A stretch of DNA of 18,953 bases from Betaproteobacteria bacterium (GTDB lineage: Bacteria; Pseudomonadota; Gammaproteobacteria; Burkholderiales; Burkholderiaceae_C): the NCBI GenBank assembly GCA_005882155.1, contig VBCQ01000197.1, positions 1-18,953 of the forward strand, in the 5' to 3' direction. Positions 1-6,849 of this stretch are shown piece by piece (positions within the stretch are counted from its first letter, which is position 1; each line of letters begins with the position of its first letter). Both the position numbers and the translations under genes were made by a program. The notes under the pieces are model-generated. The model saw only the letters and a list, made by a program, of their open reading frames with translations. It searched no databases and was not told where the DNA came from.

Positions 1-2
1 AT

Positions 3-2969
3 GGCCGGCGCTGGTACCGCACCGGCGACCTCGTGCATCGACGCGCCGACGGCGCATTCGAGTTCCGCGGCCGCGTCGACCGGCAAGTGAAGATCCAAGG
101 GCACCGCGTCGAGCTCGAGGAAGTCGAGACCCTGCTGCGCTCGTGCCCCGGCGTCGGCGACGCCGCCGTGCTGATGCGCGGCGACAGTGCCGAATCGCAG
201 CATCTCGTCGCCTGCTTCAGCGGCATCGGCGGCAGCGCTCCAACGAGCGACGCGGTCGCCGAATTTCTTGGCGAGCGCTTGCCGCTGCCCGCCGTTCCGA
301 AGCGCTTCATCGCGATGCAGCGATGGCCGCTGAGCCTGAACGGCAAGCTCGATCGCGCTGCGCTCGCGGCGCGGGTCGACGAGCAAGCCAATGCGGTCGC
401 GCGCGCGGACACGCGTTGGCGCAGCCATGCCGAAGAGGCGCTCGCCGGCATCTGGAAAAGGTGTCTGCCCGCATCGGCCATCCATCGGCACGCGAGCTTT
501 CTGGCGATCGGCGGCACCTCGCTGCTGGCGCTGCAGGTCAGTGCCCAGGTGCGACGCCAACTCCGGCGCAACCTGACGCCGATCGACGTGCTGCGCTTTC
601 CGCTGTTCTGCGAGCAAGCGCGGCGCATCGAAGCGGCCTTGTCGTTCGACGGCGCCGATGCCGCGGCGTCGCCGTCCGCGGCACAGCTGCCGCTCACGCG
701 TGCCCAGCAGACGATGCTCGCAGCATCGCAGCTCGACGCGAGCGGCTGCGCTTATCTGGTTCACGTCGCACTGCATCTCGATGCGCCATCCGATCGAGTG
801 GCCGTTCGGCGAGCCTTCGCCAGGCTCGCGGATCGCCACCCCGCGTTGCGAATGACGCTTGCAGTCGATCGCGACATGGCCCACGCGAGCGTGCGAGACG
901 CGCTACCCGCGCTCTGGTGGCGCGAGCACGACGAGCTCGCCGAGCCCCCGACCGATCAGTGCTGGCCGAGCGCGCTGCTCGCGACGATCAACCGTCGCCT
1001 CGACGTGGCGCATGACGGCGTGATGCGAGTCGACTTCTGGCCGGTGTCGGGCGGAGCATCGCTGCTCGTGTGGACGGTGCACCACATCGCGATCGATGAA
1101 GCCAGCGTCGATCGTTGCCTGCACGAGCTCGACCGGTTGATCGCCGGCGCCGAGTTGCCGCCGGTCTATGGCTCGCCGCTGGTCTTCGCTGCAATCGAGA
1201 AGGCGTGGGCCGATCATGCTGCTGCCCATACTTGGGTCGATCGATTGATCGGCTCCCTCACCAGCCAGCCGGCACCGGTGGATCGATCGCCCGCGCCCGG
1301 CCGCGAGGTCACGGTCGTGATTCCTGCGACGCTCGGCGCCCGACTGCACCCGGCATGCGCTCGTCTGTCGGTGACGCCATTTGCGCCTCTGCTCGCGGCC
1401 TATGGGCTCGCGCTGCAAGACGTGTTCGGCGCGCCATGCCGATTCGTGTCGACGCCGTTTTCTCGCCGCATCGAACCCGAGCTGGTCGAGCCGGTGGGCT
1501 GCTTCATCGATCTGTGTTTCGTCGAAGCCGGCGCGAGGGCGGGCGAGACGCTGGCCGAGACGCTGACGCGAGTCAATCAATCGGTGCTGCAATTGCAGCG
1601 GCCGACATTCTTGCCGCATCACACGATCGTCGAGTCGATCGCAGCGCGCGATCCATCGGTGTCGCCGCATTTGAATGCGTTCGGATTTACCTGGCGCTTC
1701 GATCCCGCGCGCAGCTTGCCCTTCGGCCCGGCGCGAGCTCGCCTGCTGCGCGTGCCGCAGCAAGGGGCGCGCTTCGGTGTGTGCCTGCACGTGGCTATGG
1801 TCGACGGCGAGTTGTGCTGCAGCATCGAAGCGGTGGAGAGCGCTTTTGTGCGCGGACACGTGAACGCGGTGGCCACAGCGTTTGTTCGCCGGCTCGAGGC
1901 GATGTGCGAGGTTAGCGAGCTTCACGTCGGCGCCGTGCTGCGCGACGAGCGCGCGGCGTCATCGGCATCGGGAAGCGTTGAGCTCGTTGCCGTGCTGCGC
2001 GCGTCGTGGCAACGCTGGGTCGGCACGACGTCGGCACCCATAGCCGCATCGACCGACTTCCTTCACTGCGGCGGCAACTCGCTGACCGTGATGCGGATGA
2101 CGGCGCAACTGCGGCGCGAACACGGCTTGCGCATCGATGCCGGCGCCTTTCTTGCGCGTCCGACGTTCGCAACGCTGTGCGAGCTCGCCGGCGAGCCCCC
2201 GACACGCAGTCCCGGCCACTGCGTGATCGTCGGCCCATTCGATGCGCGGCATGTGCTCGTGCTGATTCCCGGCAAGGGCGGCCAGGCGCTCGGCCTGTAC
2301 GCGCTGGCCGAGCAGATGCAGCGTCGCTTCGGTGACGACCACGCGATCGCGATCCCCGATCTGGAAGCGATGCTGTCGCAAGCCCCGCAGCAACACGCGT
2401 TGTGGTTTCTGTACGAACGCATCGGGCAGTTGCTGAAGGAACTCGGGCCGCAGCGAATCGGCGCTCTGGTCGGCTTCTCGCTCGGCGGAATTCTCGCGCT
2501 GCGTCTGGCCCAGCAATTTGCCGGCACGATGCGCCCTCCCGTGTGGCTGCTCGACAGCTATGCGCCACGCGCGATGGCACGCAATCTGTGGCTTCGCATC
2601 GAGCGTCGATTGGCACATTCGCTGCTGCGCCGCAAGCACGTCGCCAATCGAGCGACCACGCAGTCGGACGACTCCGTCAGCAACGGCATGCATGACGGCG
2701 CGAGCGAGCTCGAACCGCAGTGGGACGCGATCCAGGCCGAGCTGTGCAGGGAGTCAGCCGCCGCGCCTGGTGTCGAAGTGCATTTGATCCAGGCGCGCCA
2801 CACCGTCGATCATGTCGGCTTGCTGTGGCGGCGCCGCACCAACGGCTTCAACCCCAAGTGCTACGCCCACTGGTACCTGCACGAAATCGACGCCAAGCAC
2901 CTGGAGCTCCCGCGCTCATTGGCCGCCGAGACGGCAGGCCTGTTCGCGTCGGGACTGCGCTGGGCATAA
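3..2969 (+). CDS. Non-ribosomal peptide synthetase, C-terminal part (A'-PCP-C-PCP-TE), 5'-truncated by the window
   Basis: The frame is open from the left edge; 988 residues are visible. Domains in order: the end of an adenylation domain with core motifs A7 (WYRTGDL, residues 4-10), A8 (GRVDRQVKIQGHRVE) and A10 (NGKLDR, whose Lys is catalytic in this family). Next come a carrier domain (FLAIGGTSL, phosphopantetheine Ser about 173), a condensation domain (about 220-640, HHIAIDE at 360-366), a second carrier domain (FLHCGGNSL, Ser about 693) and a thioesterase (about 740-988). The thioesterase has a GFSLGG nucleophile elbow (Ser about 826), Asp about 851 in LLDSY and His about 966 in AKHLEL. 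It would bind carrier-tethered intermediates in the cytosol and release a peptide-like product. No adenylation domain lies between the condensation domain and the last carrier domain, which is unusual. The condensation motif ends DE instead of DG. The product cannot be named from this part. A terminator follows directly. Confidence 0.95.
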   Translation, partial: GRRWYRTGDLVHRRADGAFEFRGRVDRQVKIQGHRVELEEVETLLRSCPGVGDAAVLMRGDSAESQHLVACFSGIGGSAPTSDAVAEFLGERLPLPAVPKRFIAMQRWPLSLNGKLDRAALAARVDEQANAVARADTRWRSHAEEALAGIWKRCLPASAIHRHASFLAIGGTSLLALQVSAQVRRQLRRNLTPIDVLRFPLFCEQARRIEAALSFDGADAAASPSAAQLPLTRAQQTMLAASQLDASGCAYLVHVALHLDAPSDRVAVRRAFARLADRHPALRMTLAVDRDMAHASVRDALPALWWREHDELAEPPTDQCWPSALLATINRRLDVAHDGVMRVDFWPVSGGASLLVWTVHHIAIDEASVDRCLHELDRLIAGAELPPVYGSPLVFAAIEKAWADHAAAHTWVDRLIGSLTSQPAPVDRSPAPGREVTVVIPATLGARLHPACARLSVTPFAPLLAAYGLALQDVFGAPCRFVSTPFSRRIEPELVEPVGCFIDLCFVEAGARAGETLAETLTRVNQSVLQLQRPTFLPHHTIVESIAARDPSVSPHLNAFGFTWRFDPARSLPFGPARARLLRVPQQGARFGVCLHVAMVDGELCCSIEAVESAFVRGHVNAVATAFVRRLEAMCEVSELHVGAVLRDERAASSASGSVELVAVLRASWQRWVGTTSAPIAASTDFLHCGGNSLTVMRMTAQLRREHGLRIDAGAFLARPTFATLCELAGEPPTRSPGHCVIVGPFDARHVLVLIPGKGGQALGLYALAEQMQRRFGDDHAIAIPDLEAMLSQAPQQHALWFLYERIGQLLKELGPQRIGALVGFSLGGILALRLAQQFAGTMRPPVWLLDSYAPRAMARNLWLRIERRLAHSLLRRKHVANRATTQSDDSVSNGMHDGASELEPQWDAIQAELCRESAAAPGVEVHLIQARHTVDHVGLLWRRRTNGFNPKCYAHWYLHEIDAKHLELPRSLAAETAGLFASGLRWA

Positions 2970-2999
2970 AGAGAAGGGCGGCCAAGGCCGCCCGCTCTT
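2969..2999. terminator. Bidirectional intrinsic terminator between convergent NRPS and PEP-CTERM genes
   Basis: A perfect 8-bp GC stem, GGGCGGCC (2976-2983) with GGCCGCCC (2986-2993), has a two-base AA loop. It is extended by AAGAG (2969-2973) pairing with CTCTT (2995-2999) across a small internal mismatch. On the minus strand the hairpin runs into CTCTTTATG, and on the plus strand into a pyrimidine-rich CCTCTT tail. It sits between two gene ends that face each other and overlaps the NRPS stop codon by one base. It probably serves both genes, better in the minus direction. Confidence 0.8.
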
Positions 3000-3023
3000 C
3001 CTCTTACGATCCCTCTTACGATC
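3000..3023. repeat. Perfect 12-bp tandem repeat that duplicates the PEP-CTERM stop codon
   Basis: CCTCTTACGATC occurs twice without spacing, at 3000-3011 and 3012-3023. The second copy contains the TAA stop (minus strand) of the PEP-CTERM gene. Because the unit is 12 bp, the first copy supplies a second TAA in the same frame four codons later. It looks like a slippage duplication. Confidence 0.85.
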
Positions 3024-3630
3024 GCGGCTGCGAACGCCGACGCGCGACGAAGCCGATGCCGGCCAAACCCGCCAGCATCAACGCGTAGGTCGACGGCTCG
3101 GGAACGGCGGTGATCAGATCCTGGCCGCGCTCGCTCGTGAACGCGAACAGGTGATCGGTGGCATACGAGCCCGCGGCTAACCCATTGGCGGCGCCGAGAT
3201 AGGCATTCGCCTGGGCGATGACGCCCGCATCAGCGCCCGTCACCGAGAACACGCCGGCGCTCAAATTGCCGGGAGCGGTGTCGTAGACGGCTTCCCAGAT
3301 CGCGAGTTGGAACGCGGTCTTTTGCAGTGTCGTGCTCAGGCCGTCGGTGCCGAAATTGAGACCGTCGAAACCGGCCACCGTCACGAGCCGCGAAATCCAA
3401 TCGCTCGCGTAGGCGCCGAAGCTGTAGCTGCCATCCGGCACGTTGAGAACTTGCGCCAGGTCGATGCAATACGTCGCGTAGTTGCCGATGATCTCCGTCG
3501 ACGGCGTGCCCATGAACACGATGTCCGCGGCCGAGCCATCGAAGCTGAACGAGTTGATGGTCACTGCCGAAGCGGCGCCCGACAACGCCACGGCGGCCAA
3601 GGCCACAACGGTTTTCGCAAAAGCTTGCAT
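3016..3630 (-). CDS. PEP-CTERM sorting domain protein with thioester-domain-like motifs
   Basis: This 204-residue protein has a Sec signal peptide (MQAFAKTVVALAAVALSGAASA, probable cleavage after ASA at 22). Its C-terminus is a classic PEP-CTERM signal: VPEPST at 176-181, a hydrophobic helix rich in Leu, Ala and Gly, then ARRR and a short basic tail. In this family an exosortase cuts near the PEP motif and the protein ends up at the cell surface or in the exopolysaccharide matrix. The middle has YCIDL (Cys55) and FQLAIW (Gln108), resembling the Cys and TQXA-type Gln motifs of thioester-forming surface domains; that match is inference from motifs only. A good ribosome site (GGGAG, complement of 3640-3644) precedes the ATG at 3630. 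The gene stands alone on its strand and converges on the NRPS. No exosortase gene is in the window. Confidence 0.93.
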   Translation of the reverse strand: MQAFAKTVVALAAVALSGAASAVTINSFSFDGSAADIVFMGTPSTEIIGNYATYCIDLAQVLNVPDGSYSFGAYASDWISRLVTVAGFDGLNFGTDGLSTTLQKTAFQLAIWEAVYDTAPGNLSAGVFSVTGADAGVIAQANAYLGAANGLAAGSYATDHLFAFTSERGQDLITAVPEPSTYALMLAGLAGIGFVARRRSQPRS

Positions 3631-3819
3631 GGGGTCTCTCTCCCGAATGTTGATTGTTGAGTTGGACGCCGCGGAGCTGTCCCGGGCGCTTGGCCGCGAT
3701 CATTCGGTAAAAGTCTGTTCGCGAGAACCCCTCAAGTGAGTGGACGATTTCACGCTCGCAACGAAGCGGGCTTCGCACAGCGCAGCGTGAATCGCGACAC
3801 CGACTGCCATCGCGCTCTC

Positions 3820-3896
3820 GTTGCCCGCACCGTAACTTGCGTATCGATTGAGCTCGCGCGGCGCCGCGCGGCGTCAGGCTTGTAAGCGCGGGCAAC
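3820..3896. repeat. 9-bp inverted repeat enclosing a perfect 16-bp palindrome
   Basis: GTTGCCCGC (3820-3828) is the exact reverse complement of GCGGGCAAC (3888-3896). Between the arms, near the centre, lies CGCGCGGCGCCGCGCG (3855-3870), which is fully self-complementary. The arrangement could be a large cruciform or a multi-site operator for the divergent genes. Function is unknown. Confidence 0.7.
3881..3888 (-). repeat. Inverted copy of the CGCTTACA octamer
   Basis: TGTAAGCG on the plus strand is the reverse complement of the octamer repeated at 4109 and 4129. It abuts the right arm of the inverted repeat ending at 3896. Confidence 0.6.
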
Positions 3897-4108
3897 TCGA
3901 GCGTCGCGAATTACGTCCGGATTGGACGCTTGCCGCCTTCGACGAAGACGGTCCGTTTCCTGCGAACCCAATCGCGACAAGGAAGAGGTTCTGGTCAACC
4001 GGCTTCGCTGGTTCCTGTCGATCGACCTCGTGCGATGCCCGCGTCGGGCTGGCAATCGCCGGGTAAACGAACACAAAGATGACGATAACGAAAACCGGGC
4101 GACGCACT

Positions 4109-4136
4109 CGCTTACAGACACCCCGCAGCGCTTACA
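4109..4136 (+). repeat. Direct repeat of CGCTTACA, 20 bp start to start
   Basis: CGCTTACA occurs at 4109-4116 and 4129-4136. The 20-bp period is about two helical turns, placing both copies on the same DNA face, as for a dimeric or cooperative regulator. A third, inverted copy is at 3881-3888. The sites lie about 215 bp upstream of the FN3 lipoprotein start. A regulatory role is inferred. Confidence 0.5.
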
Positions 4137-4265
4137 CAGTTCGGATCAAGTCCAGGCAGCTCGCGGCCGATAGCACCGACAGACCCCCGGCGCACTGCGC
4201 ACCGACTGACTTGTTGGACAACGCCGGGTGGCAGTGTCCAGGCGACTCCCACGCACCCGCGTCGC

Positions 4266-4330
4266 ACCGACCCCGTCGGTTCACTCGCTCACCGCACTGC
4301 AACGTTGCCGGCCGCATGGCCGGTGGTTGC
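4266..4330 (+). promoter_or_regulatory. Two successive hairpins in the probable 5' leader of the FN3 lipoprotein gene
   Basis: Hairpin 1 is ACCGAC (4266-4271), loop CCC, GTCGGT (4275-4280). Hairpin 2 is CCGGCC (4308-4313), loop GCAT, GGCCGG (4318-4323), extended by GCAAC (4299-4303) with GTTGC (4326-4330). The second ends 10 bases before the ribosome site. They may be leader structure; there is no U-run to make either a terminator. Confidence 0.4.
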
Positions 4331-4340
4331 GATTCCTTCT

Positions 4341-4344
4341 GGAG
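4341..4344 (+). promoter_or_regulatory. Ribosome binding site that fixes the FN3 lipoprotein start at 4351
   Basis: GGAG with a 6-base spacer precedes the ATG at 4351. An earlier in-frame ATG at 4228 lacks a comparable site and would put about 40 Arg-rich residues in front of the lipoprotein signal. Confidence 0.7.
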
Positions 4345-4350
4345 CGAGAG

Positions 4351-4806
4351 ATGAGAGTGCCCCGAGAGCGGACGAGCCGTACGCCGCTGTCCATGATCCT
4401 TGGCCTGATGGCCGCATTGCTGCTGTGCGCCTGCGGCGGCGGCAACGGCGGCGCCGGTGCCACCGATGCAACCGAAACCGCACAGTCCAAAGGCGGTACG
4501 CGAGGCGCGCCGACATCGACGACGACGACAACAACCGTCACCGGCTCTGCCACTGCGACGCTCGCGTGGTCGGCACCGCAAACCAACGCCGACGGCAGCG
4601 CCATGACCCAGTTGGCCGGCTTCCGCATTTACTACGGCACCGCGCACGGCGACTACTCACGGATGATCTCGGTCGACAGCGCGTCGACGCTGAGCTACAC
4701 GATTCAGAACCTTGCTCCGGGAACCTATTACATGGTCGTCGCGGCGGTGGACGTCAACAACAACGAAAGCCTGCCGTCACCCGAAGCCAGTAAAACCGTT
4801 CAGTGA
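4351..4806 (+). CDS. Lipoprotein with a single fibronectin type III domain
   Basis: The protein has 151 residues. Positively charged residues are followed by a hydrophobic stretch and the lipobox LCAC at 25-28, so Cys28 is the likely lipidated residue. A Gly/Thr-rich linker (about 29-63, with six consecutive Thr) leads to one FN3 domain (about 64-151). The domain shows the typical pattern: TLAWSAPQTNADG, FRIYYGT, LAPGTYYMVVAAVD, NNNES. It is probably anchored in the outer or inner membrane, exposing a small binding domain. It lies 71 bp upstream of the secreted beta-helix gene in the same direction, without an obvious terminator between, so co-transcription is likely. Such small FN3 proteins are common near exopolysaccharide loci; the ligand is unknown. 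Confidence 0.85.
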   Translation: MRVPRERTSRTPLSMILGLMAALLLCACGGGNGGAGATDATETAQSKGGTRGAPTSTTTTTTVTGSATATLAWSAPQTNADGSAMTQLAGFRIYYGTAHGDYSRMISVDSASTLSYTIQNLAPGTYYMVVAAVDVNNNESLPSPEASKTVQ

Positions 4807-4877
4807 ATGTGACCTGATCGCCGCAATCGTGGACGCGCTGGCCCGACCCAAGTAAAAATATCCCGCAGGACTCGCTC

Positions 4878-6656
4878 ATGAAAACCCTCCTCTTCGCTGT
4901 CTCGGTTGCCCTGTGCGCGTCGGCAAACGCCACGACGTATTACTTTGCCGATTGCGGAACCGGCAAAGACCCGGCGTGCGTCATCGGCAACGATGGCAAC
5001 AGCGGCACCAGCCCGACGACTCCATACCGCACGAGTGCCAAGTTTCAGGCCGTGTTCAACGCCGCAATGCCGGGAGACCGGCTGCTGCTCGCCAAGGGCG
5101 GTGCATGGGACGCCGTTGCCGTCACCTTGCACAACGTGTACAGCGGTGCGAGTGCCGGCAACCTCGCCGCAATGGCAGCCAACCCGGTCGTCGTCGACAG
5201 CTACACGCCAAGCTGGGGCGCTGGCACTGCCAAGCCTCGACTGAACGGGCCGACCACCGGAACCGCGAACAACCCCGACATTCTGATGAACTTCAGCGCG
5301 GGCGAGAGCAGGCCCGACGGCGGCTATGTCGTCCGCAATCTTGCCTTCGAAGCCGCCGGGGGATATCACGCATCTCTCGCGGTCAATCTGTTCAGATGGC
5401 CGTCGAATGTCGTGTTCGACAATTTGACGATCAACGGATTCGGTTGGGGCGGCTGGGGATGCGCTGGTCAAGCCGGGTACGGATATCCGAGCTTGATCAC
5501 GCTCAGGAACAGCACGATCACCAACAGCGGGAAGACAGGCATTGCTTCATTCGGTTGCTCGAACCTGGTTGTCGAAAACAACATCCTGAACAACAACGGC
5601 TTCGACGACCAGCAAATCGCTACGTCGCAAGACATCATACGCAACCATCCAATCTATATATCCGGTACGGACGCGAACGATGGTTCGATCACGACCGGAG
5701 TCGTGATCCGAAACAACACGCTGACGAATAACTCAATTTGTCCTGCGCCTGGGTCGAGCGGCTACAACCCGGCACACAGCTGCACCGTCGGCAAGTGTTC
5801 GGCAACCGTCATTGTCGGCCACGACTGGGCATCTGACTGGGTCGTCGAAAACAACACGATCTCCAATGCAGATGGCACTGCAGGTCCGGGATGCTGGGGA
5901 ATCGCCTACTCCCCTGGCAATGGTGGCTATTCCGAGGCGTCTTTCAGGTTTGCAATCCGCGGCAACACCATCGTCAACCCAGGCAATGCCGCTATTCGAA
6001 CTGCGGCGTGTCAGAATTGCCTGATCGAGAACAACAACGTCATTTGGACCCCAAATAGCGTGACTTCCGCTGGAGGCGGCGTCTATTGCATTTCCGCGGC
6101 GAATAACGCGGTCAGCGCATCGCCGGGAACGACATACCAAAACACCAATCTGACGATCCGCAACAACACCTGTTATTTCGCCAAGACGTCGGATGTATCG
6201 CGCGGAGTCACGGTCCAGTCAGTCGGCACGGGACACATCGTCACGAACAATTTGATCGTGTTCGATGCTCAGGGTACGAACCTCGCATCCGCTTGCGTGG
6301 ACACGACAGGCCTGACGATGTCGGCGTTCACGGCCTTCGATTACAACCACTGCTATCACGCCGCGAGCTGGACGCCAACCCAGTCGCTCGCAGCATGGCG
6401 GGCATCGGCGGGAGCGCCCGACGCCCACTCTTTGGCCAGCGACCCGCTGCTGATCGGCACGCCCAGCCAGTCGAGTCCCGGCAACACGGCAATCGGTGCG
6501 GGCAGCCCCGCCAAGAGCGCCGGCACTGCCGCCTATAGCGCGCCGCGCGACCGCAGCACATGTGCTCGCCCATCGCCCCCGAGCATCGGCGCCTACGAGT
6601 ACTTCGCCGCGCCGTGCGCGACCAAGCCTGCGGACGGTCCAACCCAACTGCGCTAA
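4878..6656 (+). CDS. Secreted right-handed parallel beta-helix protein
   Basis: The protein has 592 residues, with a signal peptide (MKTLLFAVSVALCASANA, probable cleavage at 18). The body carries repeated rungs of the form I-x-N-N-x-I/L (for example VVENNILNNNG, VIRNNTLTNNS, VVENNTISNADG, AIRGNTIVNPG, LIENNNVIW, TIRNNTCYFA), the signature of a right-handed parallel beta-helix as in pectate lyase-like and NosD-like proteins. Many Cys residues fit a periplasmic or extracellular location. The C-terminus, with GAGSPAKSAG and IGAYEY, resembles the end of choice-of-anchor Q type beta-helix proteins. AGGA (4867-4870) precedes the ATG by 7 bases. In a polysaccharide locus it may be a lyase, hydrolase, epimerase or binding protein. 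No catalytic site could be assigned by eye, so the activity is unknown. Confidence 0.88.
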   Translation: MKTLLFAVSVALCASANATTYYFADCGTGKDPACVIGNDGNSGTSPTTPYRTSAKFQAVFNAAMPGDRLLLAKGGAWDAVAVTLHNVYSGASAGNLAAMAANPVVVDSYTPSWGAGTAKPRLNGPTTGTANNPDILMNFSAGESRPDGGYVVRNLAFEAAGGYHASLAVNLFRWPSNVVFDNLTINGFGWGGWGCAGQAGYGYPSLITLRNSTITNSGKTGIASFGCSNLVVENNILNNNGFDDQQIATSQDIIRNHPIYISGTDANDGSITTGVVIRNNTLTNNSICPAPGSSGYNPAHSCTVGKCSATVIVGHDWASDWVVENNTISNADGTAGPGCWGIAYSPGNGGYSEASFRFAIRGNTIVNPGNAAIRTAACQNCLIENNNVIWTPNSVTSAGGGVYCISAANNAVSASPGTTYQNTNLTIRNNTCYFAKTSDVSRGVTVQSVGTGHIVTNNLIVFDAQGTNLASACVDTTGLTMSAFTAFDYNHCYHAASWTPTQSLAAWRASAGAPDAHSLASDPLLIGTPSQSSPGNTAIGAGSPAKSAGTAAYSAPRDRSTCARPSPPSIGAYEYFAAPCATKPADGPTQLR

Positions 6657-6697
6657 GCGCCAAGCGCTGCCTTCAATAGGCCGCATTCCGCTGCGGT

Positions 6698-6740
6698 GAG
6701 GCGACCTCGCCTCTCGTTCTGCGATGAGGCGAGGGTCTTC
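6698..6740 (+). terminator. Strong hairpin with a competing alternative fold, probable terminator of the beta-helix gene
   Basis: CCTCGCCTC (6705-6713) pairs perfectly with GAGGCGAGG (6726-6734). TCG (6714-6716) with CGA (6722-6724) extends this to a 12-bp stem with one bulged T and a 5-base loop, followed by pyrimidine-rich GTCTTCTTC. The same strand TCGCCTC (6707-6713) can instead pair with GAGGCGA at 6698-6704 (loop CC), so the two hairpins exclude each other. The site is 41 bp past the beta-helix stop. It is either a plain terminator or an attenuator for the oxygenase gene downstream. Confidence 0.6.
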
Positions 6741-6768
6741 TTCTCGGCTACGATAGCGCCGAACGCGT

Positions 6769-6788
6769 CGGGCGTGAAAGTCCGCCCG
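6769..6788 (+). promoter_or_regulatory. Hairpin upstream of the oxygenase gene
   Basis: CGGGCG (6769-6774) and CGCCCG (6783-6788) form a 6-bp stem with an 8-base loop. It lies 73 bp before the chosen TTG start. It may be leader structure; there is no further evidence. Confidence 0.3.
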
Positions 6789-6849
6789 CATTCAGCTCCG
6801 CCCCATTCTTCGGTGGTACGCCGGGTCGGAGGACGGATTGCGCATCGCC

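Larger units (their letters stand above)
3631..4350. other. 720-bp non-coding stretch between the divergent PEP-CTERM and FN3 lipoprotein genes
   Basis: Open frames here translate to Arg/Ser-rich low-quality sequence without recognisable domains, so no gene is called. The stretch should hold the promoters of both divergent genes. It contains a nested inverted repeat (3820-3896) around a 16-bp palindrome, three copies of CGCTTACA, and two hairpins just upstream of the lipoprotein start. No clear sigma-70 or -24/-12 sigma-54 promoter was recognised. Confidence 0.6.

Noticed and set aside
1..3. ATG at the first base as a gene start
   Set aside because: It is out of frame with the NRPS. The NRPS frame begins with an adenylation-domain motif (WYRTGDL), so its true start is left of the window.
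903..1925. Long minus-strand open frame (340 codons) opposite the NRPS
   Set aside because: His/Arg/Gln-rich text without domain motifs, fully antisense to a well-supported condensation domain; a GC-rich shadow.
1912..2693. Two overlapping minus-strand frames of about 240 codons
   Set aside because: They lie antisense to the second carrier and thioesterase domains, whose motifs are all intact on the plus strand.
3631..3900. Sigma-54 (-24/-12) promoter upstream of the PEP-CTERM gene, as known for some PEP-CTERM genes
   Set aside because: No TGGCAC-N5-TTGC-like match was found by eye on the relevant strand.
3750..4121. Minus-strand frame of 123 codons in the large intergenic region
   Set aside because: Arg/Ser-rich composition, no ribosome site noted, no recognisable motif; other frames of similar length overlap it.
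4228..4350. N-terminal extension of the FN3 lipoprotein to an ATG at 4228
   Set aside because: It would bury the lipoprotein signal about 40 residues inside the protein, and GGAG directly precedes the ATG at 4351.
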